Notes under the pieces: generated by a model
What the model was told of the DNA's origin: nothing
Database searches by the model: none
What the model saw: only the letters and a program-made list of their open reading frames with translations
Shown: piece after piece, positions 47,001 to 54,892 of the stretch
Layout: every line of letters begins with the position of its first letter
Position numbering within the stretch: the stretch's first letter is position 1
Assembly (NCBI GenBank): GCA_035048485.1
Contig: CM068585.1
Location: 57,613,121-57,677,120 of the forward strand
Length of the DNA stretch: 64,000 nt
Direction: 5' to 3'
Origin: Pteria penguin
Taxonomy: Eukaryota > Mollusca > Bivalvia > Pterioida > Pteriidae
Position numbers and translations under genes: made by a program

Positions 47001-49922
47001 ATTGATTTTTTTCTATAAAATATGAACACTTCTTCATACAAACATATAGCATACACCAAAAGTTACGACTAAACAAGATCTATCGAATGGTTTTGCCTTT
47101 TTGAAATTATTCTGAAGAGTGATAACTGAAAATCCAGATTTTTCAGTTTCCAGAGTGAGTGGCGCGGACAGTAGGTTGACCTCCCAGGAATAGATCTTCA
47201 CTCGCCTGTAAATAGTTTTAACCTTTTAATGGAGGAAGCTCCTTGTTTTCACTGACACGCGCTAGAGTATATCAACAATCCAGAAGGATTAATCCTATAC
47301 TACTGGAAGAAGAAGAAGAAGAACTACCCAATTTGTGACTGATCATAAATGTAATCTCACGGACCAAAACAGAAAATAGATAATAGATAATCAAGGTACC
47401 TCTTTCCATTTCATAACTGTCAAATCTAAAGTGCGCTAATATAAATTGAAATAATAAAAAAAAAACCCCTAAATTCTAAGAAATACTAAATTTAATGTTA
47501 AAACGTACTCTTTCAAAAACAAAAACGTGAATACTGTCAAATTTAAAGTGCGCTAATATAAATTTAGATAATAAAAAAAAACCCACTAAATTCTTAGGAA
47601 TCCTGAATTTAATGTTAAAACGTACTCTTACAAATTAATAGACGTGAATAAGTCACTACACCCTGCGATAAGTAGTACAAAATGAATGCTTAAAGTCCCT
47701 CTCTGTAGGGGATCCGATGTCCCTCTCTATAGGGGACTCGATGTCCCTCTCTATAGGGGGTCCGATGTCCGTCGCTATAGGGGGTTAAATGTCCCTCTCT
47801 ATATGGGATCCGATGTCCCATTCTTTATTAACTTCACTTCCTTGTCCATTTCCTGGCGTAAAAGTGTGGACATCGGAGTGGCTTCAATCTTCATCTTCTT
47901 GGTCATATTTTTCCATGACATTCCGTTAGATGCTCTCAGGTGATCTGTAGATTTCTTGGCTTGGATTTTCTGCCATATCTTTGGATGTTCTATTAAGCCT
48001 GTGACGTACATGCGACGCAATGTATCATCATGCTCTCTGATTTCCTCTGACGTCATTTCTCGTATCTGCCATTTATGTGTGAAGCATAGTAAACAGTTTG
48101 ACCATAACTGTCGATCCATCGTGATTCTCAAGCTATGTACTTATTGTCGTTATTTTTTAAGTTGTCAACCACGCTAAATGTTTTCAGTGAACGTCTATGA
48201 CGTCACTATCACCGATGACGGAGGTAACACTGAAACTGTCCTGTCTGTTTTTATTGTTATTTTGCCCGATGGTTTTATTTATTTATTTATTTATATATTT
48301 ATTTATTCATTCATTCATTCATCTTTACTCGTATATGAGAATGGACAGTTTGTTATTTCATTCGTAAGTGTACAGATCCATTTGTCTGTTTCACTTTTAA
48401 GTAAAGGAACACAAACAATCTGTATTGTAAATTTTCCGCCTCACGACCTTTATCAAGCAATTTTTCATCCAAGAAATTGCTTGATAAAGGTTGTGAGGCG
48501 AAAAAAATTACAATACAGTGTGTATGTGTTCCTTTACTTTTTATGTACCGGATTTCTCTTTGGAGGACTTCTTCGAATCTTTATCTCTGTTTCACTTTTG
48601 TTTTCACTATATCAGCAGAAAATGCACGTGTTACTTGGCCATACGTACAATACGTTTGTCAGTCTGTTGGTCAGTCAGTCAGTCAGTCGGTGTTCATTCT
48701 TAAACGCTGAGATGATCCAGACAAGTCACTTTGTATGGGGTATACCCCCTCGGAATTTATCTTCAGTTTCTACGTAAAATCTTATTTTTCGATCTTTTGT
48801 TTTACTGTGGTTATTGCATAAAGTGAGAAAATAATTGAAAATATTTCATCTATGTGTGCTTCGTCAGTCAATCCAAATGTTGATATTCATATATCTACAA
48901 TACTGTTTGTACATATGTGACTGAAAATTTACAGTATCTTTTACGATACGTCCAAAGTCATACCTCCATAATTCATTCGGAATGTTACGGATCTAATCTC
49001 ATTAAAGAATCGGGCACTAAGTAAACCTCGAAGCAGACGCGAGCAGCTGGAGAATTTCGTTCTGTTTTATTTACCTCTCGTTCACTCTTGCAATATATTC
49101 ACGAGCTTGGCGAGAGATGCGGTGCGCAGTATAGTGATAGAGCTAGTTTGTCTGTCCGTCTGTCTGTCTTTCTGTCTATCAGTGTCGTACGGTATTGTGA
49201 TAGAGCTAGTATGTCTGTCTTTCTGTCTATAAGTCTGTCTGTCACAACTCTGCTTTACCTCTCGTTCTTTCTTGGCGCATATTCACGAATTTACCTACGT
49301 ATAAGTGCATATTAGAGTGATTGAGCCACAGTCTGTCTGTCTGTCGGTTACAAATCTGTTTTACCTTTCATTCTTTCTTGCAGTATATTCATGAACTTGG
49401 CAAAGGATACAGTGCGCAATATGGTGAAACAGTTACTCTGTCTTTTCGTCTCTCTGTTTGTCCGTCTGTGGGTCTGTCTGTTACAATACTGCCTTTTTGC
49501 TTTAGCTCTCGTTCTTTCTTGCAGTATATTCACCAACTTGGCGACGGATACAGTACGCAGTATAGTGATAGAGCTACAGTTTGTCTGTCCGTCTGTCTGT
49601 TTGTCTTTTACAATTTTCCTTTAGCTCTCGTTCTTTCTTGCAGTATATTCACCAACTTGGCGACGGATACAGTGGGCAGTATAGTGATAGAGCTACAGTT
49701 TGTCTGTCCGTCTGTCTGCTTGTCTTTTACAATTTTCCTTTAGCTCTCGTTCTTTCTTGCAGTATATTCACCAACTTGGCGACGGATACAGTGCGCAGTA
49801 TAGTGATAGAGCTACAGTTGCCAGAGAAGATGAGATACATGTCTCGGTTCTGTAATAACCACAACAAAACAAATACAACCACTGAGGAAGAATCGGACAC
49901 TAATATATTTGACACATTGTAA
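44001..49922 (+). CDS. four-exon gene for a 113-residue protein of unknown function
   Basis: Exons: 44001-44034 (ATG start), 44803-44826, 45295-45418 and 49763-49922 (TAA stop). Every junction is GT-AG (GTAAGT, GTAAAG, GTAAGT donors; TTTTTCAG, TTAATTAG, TTTCTTGCAG acceptors). The phases 1, 1 and 2 match exactly, giving one open frame of 113 codons. A TTATAG acceptor before the ATG suggests a 5' non-coding exon. The protein starts MSTTKATFRKSAKPGSSTKA, has a basic stretch (KVRRHRTKVKV), a Pro/Glu-rich middle, an amphipathic-looking segment (DIFTNLATDTVRSIVIELQL) and the tail LPEKMRYMSRFCNN, then Thr/Glu-rich residues. No signal peptide or membrane segment is visible, so it is probably intracellular. 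I do not recognise the family. AATAAA overlaps the stop codon (49922-49927). Confidence 0.75.
44150..44640 (-). mobile_element. decayed SINE with internal and head tandem expansions (intron 1)
   Basis: The left end (44150-44190) resembles the SINE 3' part (CACTTATATGGTAGCGGCAC). 44281-44465 holds about six degenerate units of roughly 26 bp around CTCGGTTTATACAGTGAT, which matches the SINE word CCTCGGTTTTTACTGT on this strand. 44524-44628 holds two copies of a 53-bp unit (GGTCGAGATCGAATATCGGC; CATTACCACTGGACCGACTC) with tRNA-head-like A and B boxes on the minus strand. Confidence 0.6.
45020..45072. repeat. (AAT)n/(AAAT)n microsatellite (intron 2)
   Basis: Short AAT then AAAT repeats. Confidence 0.9.
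45756..45905 (-). mobile_element. SINE family 1 fragment (3' half) in intron 3
   Basis: TGATTGATGTTTGTTTAACG, TATGGTGACGG and GCAACGGACCCACCCGAAGC on the reverse strand. The tRNA head is absent. Confidence 0.8.
45947..46748 (+). pseudogene. 5'-truncated non-LTR retrotransposon, RT C-terminal part
   Basis: The first part reads QDATELQHDLDWLKKWEKRW then QMSFHP, with an in-frame TGA at 46042, KCTVIRVT and a frameshift near 46068. The rest is open: KKPIDTKYTLHGH, GKYLRVTVSNSLRW, LVRPILEYASSVWDPH, RRAANFVSNCY, WESLQSRRTKNRL, HSFFPRSIRDWNSIP. This is the standard C-terminal region of jockey/CR1-type LINE reverse transcriptases, normally reading KYLGV where this has KYLRV. The fragment is in sense orientation in intron 3 of the 113-residue gene. 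Its last eight codons come from the fold-back element inserted at 46725. It is not functional. Confidence 0.9.
46725..47171. mobile_element. 447-bp fold-back element with arms of about 210 bp
   Basis: The left arm starts CTGTCTGCGCCACTCACT and the right arm ends AGTGAGTGGCGCGGACAG. The arms pair along nearly their whole length (GAAAAATCTGGATTTT, CGTAACTTTTGGTGTATG, TTTTAGATAGGGCG and GACGTGACGTC blocks, each mirrored) around a spacer near 46940-46960. Transcribed, it would form a very long hairpin. It sits exactly at the end of the LINE ORF. Confidence 0.85.
47172..47345 (+). mobile_element. probable LINE 3' UTR with (GAA)n tail
   Basis: Sequence after the fold-back element ends in GGAAGAAGAAGAAGAAGAAC (47308-47328), a typical short 3' repeat of a non-LTR element. 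It is probably the displaced 3' end of the LINE fragment. Confidence 0.45.
47408..47650. repeat. two tandem copies of a ~118-bp AT-rich unit
   Basis: ACTGTCAAATCTAAAGTGCG starts one copy near 47418 and ACTGTCAAATTTAAAGTGCG the next near 47535. The shared interior includes CTAATATAAATT, CTAAATTCT and AATGTTAAAACGTACTCT. GTGCGCTAATATAA relates it to the 10306-11304 element. Confidence 0.85.
47690..47825. repeat. 24-bp minisatellite overlapping the 3' end of a minus-strand ORF
   Basis: About five units of GTCCCTCTCTATAGGGGATC followed by CGAT. On the minus strand the last unit is the coding end of the ORF at 47799-48119, including its TAG stop at 47799-47801. Confidence 0.92.
47799..48119 (-). 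CDS. 106-codon open frame, unknown protein, nested in intron 3
   Basis: Starts MDRQLWSNCLLCFTHKWQIR and continues with MTSEEIREHDDTLRRMY, GLIEHPKIWQKIQAKK and MSTLLRQEMDKEVKLIKNG, ending TSDPI and TAG. The mixed composition (several Trp, Met, Cys, charged residues), a GC content above the flanks and no low-complexity bias make it look like real coding sequence. It lies antisense inside the 4.3-kb intron of the 44001-49922 gene. It may be a single-exon gene starting at this ATG, or the 3' exon of a longer gene, since an AG lies just upstream of CTTGAGAATCACG. I recognise no family. Its stop codon lies in the first unit of a 24-bp tandem repeat. Confidence 0.45.
   Translation of the reverse strand: MDRQLWSNCLLCFTHKWQIREMTSEEIREHDDTLRRMYVTGLIEHPKIWQKIQAKKSTDHLRASNGMSWKNMTKKMKIEATPMSTLLRQEMDKEVKLIKNGTSDPI
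48399..48539. repeat. inverted repeat, arms of about 65 bp, with a dispersed relative at 53105
   Basis: Left arm AAGTAAAGGAACACAAACAA ... CGACCTTTATCAAGCAATTT; right arm is the complement with few changes (AATTGCTTGATAAAGGTTGT ... TGTTCCTTTACTTT), spacer under 10 bp. The right arm and its flank (ACCGGATTTCTCTTTGGAGG) recur at 53105-53222. Confidence 0.9.
49095..49762 (+). repeat. tandem copies of the final intron end plus 55 bp of the last exon
   Basis: Upstream of the true last exon (49763) there are copies of TTCTTTCTTGCAG + TATATTCACCAACTTGGCGA exon start: 49384, 49525 and 49644 keep an AG acceptor; older copies near 49095 (CTTGCAATATATTC) and 49275 have lost it. The last three copies are spaced exactly 119 bp. 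Each carries exon bases up to GTGATAGAGCTACAG and then GTCTGTCC-rich sequence in place of the real exon continuation. Confidence 0.88.
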
Positions 49923-50847
49923 ATAAACCTTCATATCAATGGCGGATCCAACAATTTATATAGGAGAGAAGTTCACCTTTATGTTCTTAATTTGTGGAAA
50001 AAAGTGAAATTTAAAGTTTGCCAAAGAAGGATGGGGTTTCTACATTGAAGTTGGCCGACACTGACATTTATTTGTATAATTTTCAATCTATAAAGGGTTT
50101 GAAAATCATTCCTCTCCCTGGATCCGCCTACGCACAATTATTCTTTCATTGAATTATGTATCTTCTGGACCTTAATTTTAAGATAACATCTCTCTCTCTC
50201 TTAACTTTGTATAATAATTTTCTGAAGTGGTATTTGCTTTATACTCGATTTATATTTAGTTGTTGTCTAAAAATTGTGAGCGATTCCGGAAATTAATTTT
50301 TTAAAACTTCAAGTATAAAAAATTGAAAGAACAATTTGGTAATTATCCGGATAGAAATCATCATCCTTGTGGGAGGGGTGTGATATTTTAATAAGAAGAA
50401 TTATAGCAATTGCTACTCGCATAGTGTTATTGATTTGGTTGTACAATGCTGGGCCTTTCTTACATTCATCAACACAAATTATTGCTAATAATGTGATACT
50501 GTAGCCGCCTTGTACTTCATGTGTAAACGAGAAGGAAGTGAATGACATAAACATATCAGATCAGAGTTTATATTGTATGGCAATAACATTTTGATCCTGG
50601 TCATGAAATCTGAGTTAACGTAGGATGTAACTTACAGGTGTGCACGTGTGGAGAAAAGAGGAAAAAGGGAGTGTGGATGGGTGCAGAAGGGTATTTATTT
50701 ATATCATTTTGGATGTTAACGAAGAATGCTGTTCAAATACATGTAGTTTTTAATGTGTTTCGTACTTGTTTGATTTCACGTGCTTTGAATTAAATTTGAA
50801 TGGAGAACTTAGATCGAAATATGCTCATTGAACTATTTTACCTCTTA

Positions 50848-50850
<3 letters not shown>
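49923..50850. other. 3' flank of the 113-residue gene; nothing else recognised
   Basis: AT-rich, with AATAAA right after the stop codon. No further exon or repeat is recognised. Confidence 0.4.
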
Positions 50851-50852
<2 letters not shown>

Positions 50853-50906
<54 letters not shown>

Positions 50907-50907
50907 T
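50853..50907. repeat. (ATC)n microsatellite
   Basis: About 18 ATC units. Confidence 0.97.
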
Positions 50908-50974
50908 GATTGATGTATATATCAATAACAAAACTGAACTGGATAATAATGCGACAGAATTGTCCGAGGACAAC

Positions 50975-51050
50975 ACTAGGTGTAGTGCTAAAGCGCTTGA
51001 CTAGCGACATAAGGGATTCTGGATCGATCCCAGGATTGCCGTAAAAGTTA
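50975..51050 (+). mobile_element. tRNA-like SINE head fragment
   Basis: TAGGTGTAGTGCTAAAGCGC (A-box-like) followed by GGATCGATCCC (B-box-like) 37 bp later. No matching acceptor stem, so not a functional tRNA. Confidence 0.35.
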
Positions 51051-51354
51051 TGTACCTCCTGATTATTGTCTTTTTCTTGGAAAATTGTTGGAAGTTACGT
51101 GTACACAAATCAAATGCAGTCAAATAATTATTCTATAGTTTAAAAAAAGTCTGTAAACGTTACGTTCTTCTTCACCAGTTCGTGTTCGTTCGGGTCTAGA
51201 TGCTGGTGTCTGAAGAAGGACGTTAACAGTTATTTCCAATAATTACCATTTCTTGATTGTTTATTCGGCGATATGTATTATATTGATAACGTCAAAACAT
51301 ATCAAAATATCGATGTCGTAATCATATAAGAGCACCCCCCCCCAAAAAAAATAT

Positions 51355-51357
51355 ATA

Positions 51358-51396
<39 letters not shown>

Positions 51397-51402
51397 ATAC
51401 AT
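51355..51402. repeat. (AAAT)n microsatellite
   Basis: About 11 AAAT units, preceded by C9 and A7 runs, directly before the 48-bp array. Confidence 0.95.
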
Positions 51403-51429
51403 TTATTTTATATAATAACAGGTGGGAGA

Positions 51430-52436
51430 CTGGGTTTACCGCGGACTTTCTGCAGGTTCTTCTGACCCAAAATATCAGCGGAGAGATCAGGTATACCAGG
51501 CAGGTTCATGTGACCCACAATATCAGGGGCGAGACCAGGTATACCGGGCGGGTTCATGTGACCCAAAATATCAGTGGCGAGACCAGGTAAACCGGCAAGG
51601 TCATGTGACCCAAAATACCAGTGGCGAGACGTGGTATGCCATACCTGTTCCTGTAACCCAAAATATCAATGACGTCTTTCTGCAGGTTCTTCTGACCCAA
51701 AATATCATGGGCGATATCAGGCATACCGGGAGGGTTCATGTAACCCAAAATATCAATGACGACACCAGATATACCGTGCATGCTAATGTGCCCTAAAATA
51801 TCAGGGCGAAACCAGGCATACCGGTCAGTTCCATGTAACCCAAAATATCAGGGGCGAGACTAGATATACCATGCAGGTTCATGTGACCCAAAATATCAGG
51901 GGCGAGACCAGGTATACCGGGCGGGTTCATGTAACCCAAAATATCAATGACGACACCAGATATACCGTGCATGCTCATGTGCCCTAAAATATCAGGGCGA
52001 AACCAGGCATACCGGTCAGTTCCATGTAACCCAAAATATCAGGGGCGAGACCAGGTATACCGGGCGGGTTCATGTGACCCAAAATATCAGTGGCGAGACC
52101 AGGTAAACCGGCAAGGTCATGTGACCCAAAATACCAGTGGCGAGACGTGGTATGCCATACCTGTTCCTATAACCCAAAATATCAATGACGTCTTTCTGCA
52201 GGTTCTTCTGACCCAAAATATCATGGGCGATATCAGGCATACCGGGCGGGTTCATGTAACCCAAAATATCAGGGGCGAGACCAGGTATACCGGGCAGGTT
52301 CATGTGACCCAAAATATCAGGGGCAAAGAGCGAGACCAGATATTCTGTGCAGGTTCAGTTGACCCAAAATACCAGGGGCGAGACCAGGTATACCGGACAG
52401 TTCTATGTGACCCAAAATATCAATGGCGAGACCACA
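51430..52436. repeat. 48-bp minisatellite, block 1 (about 21 units)
   Basis: The unit contains GGTTCATGTGACCCAAAATA, TCAGTGGCGAGACCAGGTAT and ACCGGGCA. A segment of several distinctive units (ACGTGGTATGCCATACCTGT, then GACGTCTTTCTGCAGG) at about 51611 recurs at about 52127, so blocks of roughly 516 bp were copied. Frames up to 170 codons are artefacts of a period divisible by three. Confidence 0.95.
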
Positions 52437-52649
52437 GGGGCCAGTTGTTCGAAACTTAAGGTAATGAATGGTTTTTCATCTAACTATATCTTTGAAACGA
52501 GAATCTTTTAAATCATAGCCTGTGCACTGATTTGTAGCATATGAAACAAGCTTTCTAAAGGAATTTAGATATTTATACAGATATCTTATAGATTAATGTA
52601 ACTTGATCTCAAATTTTAACCAATGGTTAAAGTTTCCAGTAACTGGCCC
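52437..52649. mobile_element. MITE copy 2 (same family as 28884-29112) in the 48-bp array
   Basis: Starts GGGGCCAGTTGTTCGAAACT and ends in the inverted AACTGGCCC, with AACCAATGGTTAAAGTTT before the right end. The interior is similar to copy 1. The minisatellite continues on both sides. Confidence 0.88.
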
Positions 52650-52792
52650 TAGATATACCGTGCAGGTTCATGTGCCCTAAACATCAGTGGCGAGACCAGG
52701 CATACCGTGCAGGTTCATGTGACTCAAAATATCAGTGGCGATACCAGACATACTGGGCATATTCATGTGACTCAAAATATTAATAGCGAGAC
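52650..52792. repeat. 48-bp minisatellite, block 2 (about 3 units)
   Basis: Units between the MITE and the next inserted element. Confidence 0.9.
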
Positions 52793-53709
52793 TAATTCTA
52801 TAATATATGACCTCGAACTTCTTTATATTTGGCTGATAGCCCGAGGTCATATGATTATGCATTAAGCGAGCGCCCTTTAGCAGATACACCGGGTATAAAA
52901 TTGTGTAATTTCTCAAAATTGTCACCTAAAATGTTATTCCACCACAAAAACTTACTTGTTAATATCGCTGAGGCGCTCGCATATAAAGCATTACGCATGC
53001 AGTTTTCTTCGCAGTCGATCAGCTGATGTCGGCTTTTGTCCATTTTGAAAAGTAAAACTGAGGTCAAGAATATAACAAAAGGAATAACCTATACTAACTT
53101 CTCAGATGAAAAATTGCTTGATAAAGGTCGTGAGGCCGAAAATTTGCAATACAGAGTGTTTGTGTTCTTTTACATTTTGTGTACCGGACTTCCCTTTGGA
53201 GGACTTCTTCGAATCTTTATACTAAATTCGTTTTAATATGGGGAATAAGCAATATATCGCAGTATATCGATGCAGTTTAAAAGAGAAAATGTTTTAGGAG
53301 ACAACATGAATTTCATGAGTCTCATTTAGTACGTAAATAATCCTTTATTCTTATGTTATTTCGTTTTTGACTACTCAGTCTGTAAATTAGTGTTCCGAGT
53401 GTGTGTATCGGGAGTTTTCATAAGAATGGAGCTGCTTACACACGGGTGGTCATGTTTACTTGCTGTTTGCAACGTTAAAATATTTTTTATCAGACGAAAG
53501 GGGTAAGAAAACATTAGACTAATGTTTAATTTATTGCAAACAATCGAAAAGCGTGCATGCCTAGCCTTTTAAAAGCATTTATTGCTGCTGTTACGATTCC
53601 CACTCGCTGCGTGTGGGAACATGCGTCAACGGTAATGTACGCATAGCCATATGACCTCGACCTATCAACCAAAATATAAAGGAGGTCGAGGTCATATAGT
53701 ATAGGACTA
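52793..53709. mobile_element. 917-bp Mutator-like non-autonomous element in the 48-bp array
   Basis: TIRs of about 60 bp: left TATATGACCTCG ... CGAGGTCATATGATTATGC (52803-52860), right its inverted form (53641-53700). Each TIR also folds on itself through the GACCTCG/CGAGGTC pair. TAGCGAGAC flanks the element on both sides (52784-52792 and 53710-53718), giving a possible 9-bp target duplication. Long TIRs and a 9-bp duplication are typical of Mutator-like elements. No transposase. The interior holds a relative of the 48399-48539 inverted repeat. Confidence 0.7.
53105..53222 (+). repeat. dispersed repeat matching the right arm of 48399-48539
   Basis: AATTGCTTGATAAAGGTCGT, CAATACAGAGTGTTTGTGTT, TGTACCGGACTTCCCTTTGG and AGGACTTCTTCGAATCTTTA. 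It shares at least 100 bp with 48477-48590. Confidence 0.85.
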
Positions 53710-54640
53710 TAGCGAGACCAGACATACCTGCCAAGTTCATGTGACCCAAAACATCAGTGGTGAGACCAGACATACCGGGCAGGTTCATGTGTCTCAAAAT
53801 ATCAGGGACGAGACCAGACATACCTGCCAAGTTCATGTGACCCAAAATATCAGTGGCTAGAGAAGGCATACCGGGCAGGTTCCTGTGTCCCAAAATATCA
53901 GGGACGAGACAAGTTATACTGGGCAGGTTCATGTGACCCAAAATATCAGTGGCTAGAGAAGGCATACCGGGCAGGTTCATGTGACCCAAGATATCAGTGG
54001 CGAGACCAGACATACATGGCAGTATTATGTGACTCAAAACATCAGTGGCGATACCAGACATACGGGGCATGTTCATGTGACTGAAAATATTAGTAGCGAG
54101 ACCATACATACCAAGCATGTTCATGTAACTCAAAACATCAGTGGCGATACTAGGCATACGGGGCAGGTTCATTTGAACCAAAATATCAGTTGCCAAATCA
54201 GATATACTAAGCAGGTTATTGTAAACCGAAATATCAGTTGCCAGACCAGGTACGTATACCGTGCAGGTTCATGCGACCAAAAATATCAGGCAAGAACCAG
54301 GTATTTTGGGCAGAGTCATGTGAACCAAAATATCAGTGGCGAGACCAGGTATATCGTGCAGGTTCATATGACCCAAAATATCAGTGGCGAGACAAGGTAT
54401 ACTGTGCAGGTTCATGGGACCAAAACTATCAGGGACGAGAGAAGGTATACCGGACAGTTCTACATGTATATGAACCAAAATATCAGTGGCGAGACCAGAT
54501 ATACTAGGCAGGTTCATATGACCCAAAGTATGGGAGGTGAGACCAGGTATATTGTGCAGATTCATGTAAACCAAAATATCAGTGACCAGACCATGTTTAC
54601 CGTGCATTTTCATGTGACCCAAAATATAAGGGACAACAGC
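53710..54640. repeat. 48-bp minisatellite, block 3 (about 19 units)
   Basis: Same unit as block 1 with more divergence (ACATCAGTGGCGATACCAGA, GGCAGGTTCATGTG). A 231-codon plus frame and a 201-codon minus frame arise from the period and are not called. Confidence 0.95.
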
Positions 54641-54646
54641 AGAGGA

Positions 54647-54830
54647 GCCTGGTGCGTCATCAGTCACACGTCATGAATGGTCAAAGTAGAAGAGTCTCGT
54701 GCGTCATCAGTCACACGTCCTGAATGATCAAAGTATAAGAGTCTCGTGCGTCATCAGTCACACGTCCTGAATGCTCAAAGTACAGGAGTCTCGTGCATCA
54801 ACAGTGATACGTCATGAATGGCCAAATATT
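54647..54830. repeat. 47-bp minisatellite (about 4 units)
   Basis: AGAGTCTCGTGCGTCATCAG, TCACACGTCCTGAATGATCA, AAGTATA. Begins where the 48-bp array ends. Confidence 0.92.
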
Positions 54831-54892
54831 ATAAATATCACGACAGTATTTAAGCACTTCCTACATGAGGTATATGTTACCAAACACTACGC

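Noticed and set aside
48178..48777. 199-codon plus-strand frame
   Set aside because: It runs through a TTTA microsatellite and both arms of an inverted repeat, with no splice or domain evidence.
51422..54676. Frames of 124-231 codons in the 48-bp arrays
   Set aside because: By-product of the 48-bp period. The frames run across variable units and lack coding signals.
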